Of a stretch of DNA of 25,951 nucleotides, positions 6,901 through 13,534 are shown one piece after another. The position numbers and the translations under genes were made by a program. Source of the DNA: a virus; the IMG/VR virus record IMGVR_UViG_3300031749_000031, positions 1 to 25,951 of that record; one strand, written 5' to 3'. Position 1 is the stretch's first letter; the number at the start of each line of letters is the position of its first letter. The notes below the pieces were generated by a model. That model saw nothing but the letters and a program-made list of their open reading frames with translations. It searched no databases and was not told the origin of the DNA.

Positions 6901-9344
6901 TAAGACAGGGCCCGCACCTCTTGGGTGACGTTGCGGGGCACCCCCTTGCCGATGTAGAGGCCGGTAAAGGCAGGGTCGCGGTCTTGCAGCAGGTGGGCAA
7001 GCTCGTGGGAGGTGACCTCCAGGTCAGACATCTTCTTGACCCTGACCTCTTCCTTCTTGGGCCGGTAGAACCCCAGGCGTTTACTGCCCCTCACCCTCCC
7101 CTGGTATAAGGGCACCCCGAAGTGCTTCAGGAGGGGTTTCAAGATAGACTCCCTGGTCTTGGGCGGGGGAAGATTTTGCGCCGCCTCACTCACCGCGACG
7201 GGGTTGTAGACATCAACAATCATGCCCTGGTAGTTTGCGCCGGGGGCATTTTGCGGGGGCTGGACTTCTGGCAGTTGGAGGGCCCCAATCATGCCATCCT
7301 CACCTAATGCTCCCCGAGTGCCGCCACCGGCATCCTCCAGGGCAGACCGAGTCTCATTGAGCTTAGGATCAAACTCAGCCCTGGCGATAGTCCCCTGCTT
7401 GCCCTCGGAATCGACCATGTCCTCCGGCTGGTACTTGGTTTCCGGCAAAACCTCAGGGGTCATCACCCCACCACCGGCAACGGCTTCACCAGACGGCGCA
7501 GGAGGGCCGATTTTGTCTTGCAAGGGGTTTTGTGCCGCCTGCCCACCGGCAACCTCGTCTTGTGCTTGGCCTCGCACAACCTCATGTGAAGTTTTTGGCT
7601 GTTCGCTACCATCCAAAATCGCCCTGGCGGCATCCAGGTTTTCCTTGGCAACCTCCTTGTGTTCAGCGACAAACTTCTTCCAGCGGTTGTCTATGTACCT
7701 CTGAAACTGCTCCTCGGTCATGTTCGGCTTACCAGAGGTCAGGGCATGAAGGCCGAAACCCGTCAGGAAGCTCACCGCCAGCGCGCCGGGGTCGGTGTCG
7801 CCCCCCACTAGGGCATGAGTAGCGGCGAAAGCACCGCCGGTGCCGACAGACTCCAATGCCTTGGTGAGGTAGGGGCTGTTGACCAGCTTGTCATAGGGCA
7901 GGGACTGCGCCACAGTGAACAGGGCCGCAGTGGGGACGGACTTGATCACCGCACCCTGGACATCCTTCATGGTGCCGCCCTCACCGGCAGTGCGCAGAGC
8001 GTCGGTAGTGGAGAAGGTCAGTAGGTTGCTCCCAAACCGCTGGAGGGTGGTGGCCATGGGCAAGGGAGCCCCCAGTTTTCCCATAATCCCGCCGGGGAGC
8101 ATATAACTTGCCAGGCCACCAAGCAGACCACCAAGGTATTGATTGATGGGGCTGGACTCCTGTATTAGCTTGTCCGGGGAACCCAACTCCTTGAGCTTCC
8201 CGGTTGCGGCAGTGAGGGGGTGGATGGCGGCACGGTCGTCGCCGGTGGCAAGCTGGACCGGGAGATTGAGGACCCCCTCCAGCGCCCGGGCGAAGCCATG
8301 CACCACATCGAGGATTGGCCGGTTGGCGTTGGCGGCAAACCTGTTGAGGGTGTTCAGCACCCCCGGTTCTGCCAGTTCCTGGGGGGTGGGGGCATTAGCG
8401 GCTTGCACTTCTTCCGGCGTGGCGGCAGAGATGGTCGGGGGTTTCTGGTCCCCCGCAGAAATCTCGGCATACCCCGGCTGGCCTGGGAAGGGCCGTGGGG
8501 TGAAGGGCTTCGGCTCGGCATACTCGGGCGGCGCACCCAGGCCCTGCATCACCTGGACTTGCCGAAAGGAATCCTTGATAGCATCAAACACCGCGGCACC
8601 GTCGGGTTGAGCCGGGACAGTGTCTTGCGGAGGGTTCACGAAGTCGGCAATGGTTTGGTCTGTGGCCCCCATCGCCACATCCCCAGGCTCGGCAGACTGG
8701 GGCTGATATCCTGGAATGTCAAACACCTCCGCGTCTTGATAATTAGGGATGTCAAACACCCCACTCTGCTCATCACTGGCTTTATAGCCAGGAATATCAA
8801 ACACTTCAGCCTGTCTCGGTGGAACTTCTGCGGCATGGGCCTGGGAGGGGCCAACCAGTTTGCCAATGGCGGCAAGCACCCCGCCCTCGGACTCACCCTT
8901 GTAAAAGGGGTTTGCGGCCCGTGCGTTGTATCCCAAGGTCTTGATATACTTGGGGGTAATCTCCTTCCACAGGATGCCCTTGCCAGCCGATTTTGAGGCG
9001 ACCATCAGCCTACCGTTCTCCGGGTTGATCATGGTCATCTCGGCATGGTTGGGGCCGAACTCCCGCCCGTAGTCGTTTTCCCCACGGTCATAGGCAATAA
9101 CCGTTCCCGGCCCCAGGGCCTTGAGGATCTCCGGGGTAATCTTGTCCTTGGACAGGACGGGCACCCCGTACTTCTCACCAAGGAAGTTTGGGATGCCCAC
9201 CCCCAGGTTTTCCTCCGGCAACAGGTGTTCGAATCCAGCCTCGGCCAGGTAGGCATTCATTTGTCGGGTGACGTACTGGCCGCAGTTATCACCGATCCTC
9301 AGAACACAGTTGCTTTTGTAGTTCGGGATATCGAACTGTTCCAT
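3903..9344 (-). CDS. Giant virion/ejection protein with Cys-peptidase-like and zinc-peptidase domains
   Basis: The product is 1813 residues. Residues 10-145 look like an NlpC/P60- or CHAP-like peptidase, with Cys21 in DNCGQYV and His100 in GPNHAEM; such domains cut peptidoglycan during DNA injection. A linker (about 180-340) holds three FDIP(G/N)Y repeats, and a fourth copy lies at residues 4-9. Residues 400-540 have several glycine-rich hydrophobic stretches. A zincin motif HELAH lies at 780-784, followed by HEGGAEF at 821-827. The remaining 950 residues are mostly helical and resemble, from memory, the large polyvalent-protein-associated regions of phage giants (for example MIRNFVRDPMMALTMSKLG). 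Its ATG overlaps the upstream stop as TAATG. The place between two internal-protein candidates and the lysis genes suits a protein ejected into the host envelope. Peptidase fold assignments are motif-based. Confidence 0.8.
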   Translation of the reverse strand: MEQFDIPNYKSNCVLRIGDNCGQYVTRQMNAYLAEAGFEHLLPEENLGVGIPNFLGEKYGVPVLSKDKITPEILKALGPGTVIAYDRGENDYGREFGPNHAEMTMINPENGRLMVASKSAGKGILWKEITPKYIKTLGYNARAANPFYKGESEGGVLAAIGKLVGPSQAHAAEVPPRQAEVFDIPGYKASDEQSGVFDIPNYQDAEVFDIPGYQPQSAEPGDVAMGATDQTIADFVNPPQDTVPAQPDGAAVFDAIKDSFRQVQVMQGLGAPPEYAEPKPFTPRPFPGQPGYAEISAGDQKPPTISAATPEEVQAANAPTPQELAEPGVLNTLNRFAANANRPILDVVHGFARALEGVLNLPVQLATGDDRAAIHPLTAATGKLKELGSPDKLIQESSPINQYLGGLLGGLASYMLPGGIMGKLGAPLPMATTLQRFGSNLLTFSTTDALRTAGEGGTMKDVQGAVIKSVPTAALFTVAQSLPYDKLVNSPYLTKALESVGTGGAFAATHALVGGDTDPGALAVSFLTGFGLHALTSGKPNMTEEQFQRYIDNRWKKFVAEHKEVAKENLDAARAILDGSEQPKTSHEVVRGQAQDEVAGGQAAQNPLQDKIGPPAPSGEAVAGGGVMTPEVLPETKYQPEDMVDSEGKQGTIARAEFDPKLNETRSALEDAGGGTRGALGEDGMIGALQLPEVQPPQNAPGANYQGMIVDVYNPVAVSEAAQNLPPPKTRESILKPLLKHFGVPLYQGRVRGSKRLGFYRPKKEEVRVKKMSDLEVTSHELAHLLQDRDPAFTGLYIGKGVPRNVTQEVRALSYDDRKIHEGGAEFVRLWMTQPKEALARAPMMYSRFEAYLDKSPHGKALREAQKSMTEWYEQDALTRMRSKQGYQEDVNDFLNSYSDKFRQSVLDDLWGIAVAETTLKGSTKPGGMYETARLTRGLGKVMKGMVEIGAPKRLPGGRIVFLDKDGNPSVLQTVKPDGKIELQSNPKYKPWGLKQIFEPVRDDVANWGSYAVARRAEKLKAEGRENLFTNAEIKAGLALETPVFREVFDNWNKFNKQMLDFAQDAGVINPETRKLYDNGVYIPFYRADKQLGSGGKGKGIFKPIKRLFGGTSNIGNPIENIFKNSTLLLRTAVMNHARRQVVDEIMESQGSARFLAKIPTDIKSVSIEREQLKRNFAKNLKEMIGAEEYAQIEDLVDSHFAAIEPFVKFWQTGQEPHGENVIAVMRDGKAGYYEVADPLLFRALQALPRPIRQDIVKRVLSVPFKVIRGTITNSLGFMIRNFVRDPMMALTMSKLGHKPYVDSVRGIVSRLTEDPYYHEWLANGGGFASIYEETRNSTRDLDKFYRQRGIVGKMVIDTPAKMFTFLSQVGEVVEVGTRLGEFQRGIKQGLKSSTAALESREISTDFALRGDQAYLGFLYDTVPFLKAGIEGIDRVYRGLTTQTNRAVVAAKVAALAAASTIIYLHNRDNPLYQRLEDWDKDSYWHLFIPTKEALTTMIQTGSLPSSNPEDLYHHFRLPKPWEVGIMGSMAERTMEGFLEGKPVEWSANMLRLVWQMLRYDVLPAGGQILLDQYSNNLSFFNRPIETPDMQQLEPWARSGPYNSRTLRWVGEKGIRQLPKGLQISPARLEALLRGFFNSWAATGLQIADGMFFDDVPALRVEDYPGIASFYRQEPSRHTKYETMFYDMVKNANEARRTIREMDRTYRTGYADELENSPDNQEYKYLTKAEKVVQSYRREMLDIIYMPDLETTRKYAATLAHDKEFSKPIYKIMKSEAWNNLPILKRDLLELWIQKRNLYLEEVVKNSEKERRK
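8706..8804 (-). repeat. Tandem-like FDIP(G/N)Y coding repeats in giant protein
   Basis: Residues 181-213 of the giant protein contain VFDIPGY, VFDIPNY and VFDIPGY, spaced 15 and 11 residues apart. The protein also begins MEQFDIPNY. The repeated DNA is similar but not identical, and the hexapeptide is kept while the spacers vary, which suggests selection on a short linear motif. Confidence 0.7.
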
Positions 9345-10243
9345 TATTGCCCCGCGTACCTTCCCTTCTTCTGGCCGGTTTGGGGATCGATCACATAAAG
9401 CCCGTCAGGGAACCGACCAACAGCGACACCGTTGACCATGACAGCCTTTCCAGGTGCGAGCTTGGAAAGGTCTACCCCCCCCCCGGCCTGCCCAGCCGCC
9501 ATGGTCTTTAAGATGACTTCCTTGTTTTCCTTGATCTTCTGTTCCTTGTACGTCGCGTCGCGCTGATCCCAGCGGGGGTCACTCTTGGAGAGCTCGATGG
9601 CCTTGCCGAGCGCAAAGCGATCCAGGTCGCCGCCATTGTTGTAGAACTTTTTGTTGAGCTTTTCTAGATTTTCCATGGTGGGCTTGATGCCGAAGTCAAT
9701 CGCCATCAGACGCAGATCTTTGTACCGGCCAGAGGGCTGGTTGGCTTGCCCCATGAGGAATTTTTTGTACTCGGCATCCAGGGCAAGTCGACGCTCGGCT
9801 TGGTCGGCCTTGATCTTTTCGGCCTCGGTCATCGGGGCCTGGGGTATCTGGAAAGGTTCGCGCCCATCGCCAGGGACAACATAGTCGCCGGGGCGGTATC
9901 TTTTGGGGCCAAGCGGCACCTCGGCAACCTTCTCGGAGCCACGGAAAATGTAGGAACCTGGGGGCCCAACCTTTATCTTGTCCTGCTCCATTGCCTTTTG
10001 GGCCAGAACTTGGTTCAGCAACCCCACCCCTTCCGGGGTCTTCATGGCCTGGACATACTGATCCAGGGCCTCGGGGGTCAGCTTCCCGGCAATCAGGTCC
10101 TTCAACGCCTGCCCTATCGTGCCCTGGTCTTCAATCTTGGCTTGGTTCTCCCATCTGTCAGACAGAGCCTTGCCAAGAATCCCTATGGCATCGCCAACCC
10201 CGGCAAGTGGATTGGGACGGAAATCATAAACCACCTGTGCCAT
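9344..10243 (-). CDS. Internal virion / ejection protein candidate
   Basis: This is a 299-residue soluble, largely helical protein with an N-terminal segment (VVYDFRPNPLAGVGDAIGIL), charged helices in the middle, and a compact C-terminus that looks like a small beta motif (GKAVMVNGVAVGRFPDGLYV). I do not recognise a named family. A perfect AAGGAGGT precedes its ATG. It lies directly upstream of the giant protein and directly downstream of another candidate internal protein, which is where podophages keep DNA-ejection proteins. A run of ten G residues inside the gene (9475-9484 on the opposite strand) encodes Gly-Gly-Gly and is a likely slippage spot. Confidence 0.6.
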   Translation of the reverse strand: MAQVVYDFRPNPLAGVGDAIGILGKALSDRWENQAKIEDQGTIGQALKDLIAGKLTPEALDQYVQAMKTPEGVGLLNQVLAQKAMEQDKIKVGPPGSYIFRGSEKVAEVPLGPKRYRPGDYVVPGDGREPFQIPQAPMTEAEKIKADQAERRLALDAEYKKFLMGQANQPSGRYKDLRLMAIDFGIKPTMENLEKLNKKFYNNGGDLDRFALGKAIELSKSDPRWDQRDATYKEQKIKENKEVILKTMAAGQAGGGVDLSKLAPGKAVMVNGVAVGRFPDGLYVIDPQTGQKKGRYAGQ

Positions 10244-10252
10244 GCTACCTCC

Positions 10253-11038
10253 TTACAAATACTTTTTGATGTACGCGCTGCCCAACATCGCCCCGCCCTT
10301 GAGAATGTCCCCAAGAATACCGGGGGTCTGACGCTGGGTGATCACGTTCTCATAAGCGCGAGTACCCAAGGAGGTGCCAAACAGTCCGGCCAGCTTGGCA
10401 AGTTGGGAGTTCGGCAGGGCCTGTAGCCAATCCTGATATTTCATTGCCAAATCGTTAGCCCTATCCTGATACTCGAACATAGCCGGTGCCTGTAGAACAT
10501 TTGCCAGAACCTGGGCCATGTTAGACCCCATTCCGGCGGCCTGCATTGCCCTGTTATCATAGGCATTTTTGTCGTTGAAGAGCACCTGAGCCAGAGTGGC
10601 ATTCAAGTTAGTGTGCAAGTTCTTGGCCGCCTCGGCTTGAGCGTTGAGGAAGGCCCCTGAGTCAATTGCGTCCAGGCCACCATAGGTGGTGGCAATGGCC
10701 TTCATGGTGTCGTCGAAGCCCTCCAGGGCCGGTTGCTTGATGGCATCGGCCCAGTAGTTAAGGGCCGCGTCTTTACTGTATGGCTGCATGGCCCCCAGGA
10801 GGGTGTTTGTTGCCCCCTGCCAAAGCGGATTATTGGGCATATCCTGGACATCAGCGATCCATTCCCTGGTCAGGGGTGTGATACCTGGGGTGAATTCCCC
10901 ATAATACTGCGGCCCCCAGGCCCCGATCTGATTCTGTAGGTAGCCGGACAGGGCGTCAAGATTGCTCATCTGGGCACCAGTGAGCAAAGGCATTCGTTCG
11001 GCACTGGTTTTAGAACTCCCAAACAGGATGCTGCCCAT
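10253..11038 (-). CDS. Internal virion / ejection protein candidate
   Basis: The product is 261 residues, rich in Ala, Gln, Asn and Leu. It begins MGSILFGSSKTSAERMPLL and has long helical segments (for example AFLNAQAEAAKNLHTNLNA). It ends in a glycine- and alanine-rich, mildly hydrophobic stretch (DILKGGAMLGSAYIKKYL). Short, helical, Ala/Gln-rich proteins with such a tail are common among the small ejection proteins of podophages. GGAGGTC precedes the ATG. No family is recognised with certainty; the call rests on composition and on the adjacent giant protein. Confidence 0.55.
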   Translation of the reverse strand: MGSILFGSSKTSAERMPLLTGAQMSNLDALSGYLQNQIGAWGPQYYGEFTPGITPLTREWIADVQDMPNNPLWQGATNTLLGAMQPYSKDAALNYWADAIKQPALEGFDDTMKAIATTYGGLDAIDSGAFLNAQAEAAKNLHTNLNATLAQVLFNDKNAYDNRAMQAAGMGSNMAQVLANVLQAPAMFEYQDRANDLAMKYQDWLQALPNSQLAKLAGLFGTSLGTRAYENVITQRQTPGILGDILKGGAMLGSAYIKKYL

Positions 11039-11039
11039 C

Positions 11040-11558
11040 TTAGACCTCCATCAGTTTGACGTGAGATTCACGAAATCCCATCCTTCTCCAGGCCCTGTCC
11101 CGGTTGGTGAGAAACCAGATCTTTCTGGCCCCCAGCTTTTTCTGCATCTTGCGGAGGGCAGGAACCACCAAGTTTTTGACCACAGCGTGGTCGGCCCCCT
11201 GGATGCTCTTGTCCAGAGTGCAGAAATTTACAATCATGGTGTGGGTCAGGACTACGTAGGTCGACCACACGGCCCCAACGATCTGGTGTTCCTTGTTGAC
11301 AATGGCCCACAGGTAGCTGGTGGGCTGGCCACGAAAACCGTTCCAAAGCTGGATCAAATCATCAATCTCATACTCCCCGGCCCCCCTGAGTTGCTCCAGG
11401 AGTGGCCAGGGGATGATCTCAATGTCATCCACCGGGATGATTTTGAGACCCTTAATACCCCCAGGCTTTGAGGGTGCGGTATGCTTGCTCTGCCCTCTTG
11501 CCACAGTCGGTTCGGTATTGGAGATTTGCTCCGACTCTAAGTTTTTTGCAGGTTCCAT
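11040..11558 (-). CDS. GNAT-like acetyltransferase
   Basis: This encodes about 172 residues. After a poorly conserved 35-residue lead come GLKIIPVDDIEIIPWP, a helical region, LWAIVNKEHQIVGAVWSTYV (the usual beta4 area), a segment with VKNLVVPALRKMQKKLGARKIWFL (helix and beta5), and WRRMGFRESH near the end, resembling the common GF motif of N-acetyltransferases. The acetyl-CoA loop (R/QxxGxG/A) is not obvious, so activity is uncertain. The ATG at 11558 is one choice; it makes the gene overlap the ATP-grasp gene by 107 bases, and a later non-ATG start would reduce that. The close pairing with a ligase suggests joint action on one substrate. It may equally be a structural relic. Confidence 0.55.
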   Translation of the reverse strand: MEPAKNLESEQISNTEPTVARGQSKHTAPSKPGGIKGLKIIPVDDIEIIPWPLLEQLRGAGEYEIDDLIQLWNGFRGQPTSYLWAIVNKEHQIVGAVWSTYVVLTHTMIVNFCTLDKSIQGADHAVVKNLVVPALRKMQKKLGARKIWFLTNRDRAWRRMGFRESHVKLMEV

Positions 11559-12777
11559 AAACTTTCCCCACTGCCTCTCCAATTTGTTTTCCCACCCCGG
11601 TCACCACCCCCAGGATGCCATCAGCCCCGTTACAGGCTAAGTACCCGGAATCATCCTGGTAAACGTCCTCCCACCAAACATTTTGAAAATCGCCAATGCG
11701 GTGCTTGATCGGCACATCCTTGGCATAATCCTCAAGTAGCTGGGGATCGGAGTAAGGGTAGGGTGGAATTGAAATCCTAACGCTGGCGGCCACTCCAGTG
11801 AACCGGCCAGCAAAGTTATCCAGAAAGAAGTCCCCCAGCTTGCCATCCAACATGGACAGCAGGAGATAGAGGGCATCCCAGCCAAAACGGGGAGTCCACT
11901 CTAAAAAATATGGCCGGTGGTCTTTGCTACTCACAATGCAGTTGACATCGACAGGCCCCACATATCCACACTCTTTCAGCCTGGGGGCCAGTTTCACCAA
12001 GTGCTGAAAGATCTGGTTCTGGTGAAACACCGGCACCACCACGTTGTTTGCCGACCCCACCCCCGGCCCCAGGTGGCCGGTAAGAAACTTCTTGTCTTCA
12101 AAGGTGTGGTTGTAGTGCAAGAAGGTGTCGCCGTTCCACCACGCTTCACTGGAGACCTCCACCCCGTCAACCTTGGCCTGGAGTATATAATCAATCTTGT
12201 CACCCCCCACCCGGACAGGCAGTTCGTGTTCGAACTTGTCGGCAAGCTCCCCGGGGTAGGACTCCACATAGGTCAGGTCGAGATCGAGATTCCCGTGAGG
12301 TTTAAACACCCACAGACGATCAGAGTTCTTGCCAAGAAATTTGGCACCTTTTCGTAGAGAGTCAAATTCATGGGTCTCGGCTACCTCGAAGCCACAATCC
12401 TTGGCTACCTCACTGCCAAGCATTCTGTCCAACTCAATTTTGGCAGTCCAGGCGGATGCGCCGATTACCCTGGTATAGGGCCGGATCGCATTGCCAACCA
12501 CCCCGAAAACATCCTCGCTCTTGGTCGGAAGTTTGAAGGTCTTCAACAGGGCAAGGTCTTGCTTAGTGCGCCGGTTTGGCCGCGCCCCGTCAAACACCAC
12601 CACATCGGCCCGGGCGGCAGTCTTTTTGAGCAACGAAAGTGGGATTGACGAGACAATACCCCGGTAATTGTTTTTATATCCGCTGATATGGAGGTAGACG
12701 CTTACAGGGTAACCTTCCTGTTGGATGCGCCACGCCAGGGGGAGCGATTCTCCGGAGGCTGAAATAAAGAGAATCAT
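11452..12777 (-). CDS. PurD-like ATP-grasp ligase in the tail module
   Basis: A 441-residue protein with the plan of phosphoribosylamine-glycine ligase. It has a Rossmann-like start (MILFISASGESLPLAWRI), an ATP-grasp core with a lysine in WVFKP (about 159), a VDGVEVSSE strand (about 204-211), HLGPGVGSAN in place of the GMG loop, and metal-binding residues in DVNC (about 278-280) and FLEWTPRFG (about 291-299). The PurD C-domain signature is present as VVTGVGKQIGEA and YRTDCGKRA. ATP-grasp enzymes join a carboxylate to an amine or thiol through an acylphosphate. The canonical PurD glycine-rich segments are changed, so the substrate may differ. It stands between a fibre gene and the GNAT-like gene, away from any nucleotide genes. 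Fold confidence is high; the reaction is unknown. Confidence 0.75.
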   Translation of the reverse strand: MILFISASGESLPLAWRIQQEGYPVSVYLHISGYKNNYRGIVSSIPLSLLKKTAARADVVVFDGARPNRRTKQDLALLKTFKLPTKSEDVFGVVGNAIRPYTRVIGASAWTAKIELDRMLGSEVAKDCGFEVAETHEFDSLRKGAKFLGKNSDRLWVFKPHGNLDLDLTYVESYPGELADKFEHELPVRVGGDKIDYILQAKVDGVEVSSEAWWNGDTFLHYNHTFEDKKFLTGHLGPGVGSANNVVVPVFHQNQIFQHLVKLAPRLKECGYVGPVDVNCIVSSKDHRPYFLEWTPRFGWDALYLLLSMLDGKLGDFFLDNFAGRFTGVAASVRISIPPYPYSDPQLLEDYAKDVPIKHRIGDFQNVWWEDVYQDDSGYLACNGADGILGVVTGVGKQIGEAVGKVYGTCKKLRVGANLQYRTDCGKRAEQAYRTLKAWGY

Positions 12778-12778
12778 A

Positions 12779-13534
12779 TTAGCCCAACTTGGTGATCCAC
12801 ACCTGTGTGAAGATATTGGCCCACGCTGCTGCTACGCCACCCCCAAGGGAGTTGGTGGTGGTTACGGCACCCTGGAGTACGAAGGTCTTTGTCGCAGTTA
12901 GCTTAATAATTTCGTCGAATTCTGAGAACGCAGAGGTGATATATGCCCTCACGGTGGTTCCGTAGATGTTTACCCCAACCTCGTTCTGCTGTACAGCCCC
13001 ATCAGTGACGTTGTAGAGCCTCGCCTGAGACGCGTCGGTGCCAATAAAATACACCTTCGCCCGAATGCGATACCTGCCCGCTCCCAGGGTGAACTGGTTG
13101 TTAGACAGGCTCACAATGCCATCGGGATCGTACAGTTTAGTATTGAGTGTCCGGGTCACCCAACTACCTGCGGTAAGGGAACCGCCGTTGACCCCCCCGG
13201 CAGTGGTGTGCTGTAGCAGAGCACGAGACTCTACCACCTTAGGCCCCTCTATCACCTGGGCACCGTTGTCACCATAAACCAAACGGTATTTGGGCGGAGT
13301 AACGGAAGTGTCTTTCCAGACAGAAAATTTTCCGTTTGCCGGGGTTGGGGCAGAAGTGCCCTCGCCATACTCAGGGTTGAGGTTGATCACCCCAGCTACA
13401 AACTCCAAGTGGTCTTTGAGGGCCGTGTAGAAGTCGTTCAGTGCTTCCCAAAGTTGCTCAGGTTCGCCACTCTTTATCTTGACCTCATCCAAGGGGAGGA
13501 TAAGGCCCTCGGGAACATGGTTGTATCCTTGCAT
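12779..13534 (-). CDS. Tail fibre/receptor-binding protein with C-terminal jelly-roll domain
   Basis: The product is 251 residues. The N-terminus (MQGYNHVPEGLILPLDEVKI) is followed by a helical stretch (EQLWEALNDFYTALKDHLEF) that could trimerise. A linker comes next, then from about residue 110 a beta-rich domain with TAGSWVTRTLNTKLYD, NNQFTLGAGRYRIRAKVYF and a repeated aromatic/glycine pattern. This resembles the C1q/TNF-like jelly-roll domains on phage tail proteins. The ATG at 13534 overlaps the preceding stop as TAATG; an upstream ATG in the same frame would run into the previous gene. A host-recognition role is inferred. Confidence 0.65.
   Translation of the reverse strand: MQGYNHVPEGLILPLDEVKIKSGEPEQLWEALNDFYTALKDHLEFVAGVINLNPEYGEGTSAPTPANGKFSVWKDTSVTPPKYRLVYGDNGAQVIEGPKVVESRALLQHTTAGGVNGGSLTAGSWVTRTLNTKLYDPDGIVSLSNNQFTLGAGRYRIRAKVYFIGTDASQARLYNVTDGAVQQNEVGVNIYGTTVRAYITSAFSEFDEIIKLTATKTFVLQGAVTTTNSLGGGVAAAWANIFTQVWITKLG

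Noticed and set aside
5829-7109. 426-residue open frame on the plus strand
   Set aside because: It is antisense to the giant protein gene, lacks a ribosome binding site, and its composition (many His, Pro, Gly, Val) is typical of a reverse-strand shadow of GC-rich coding DNA.
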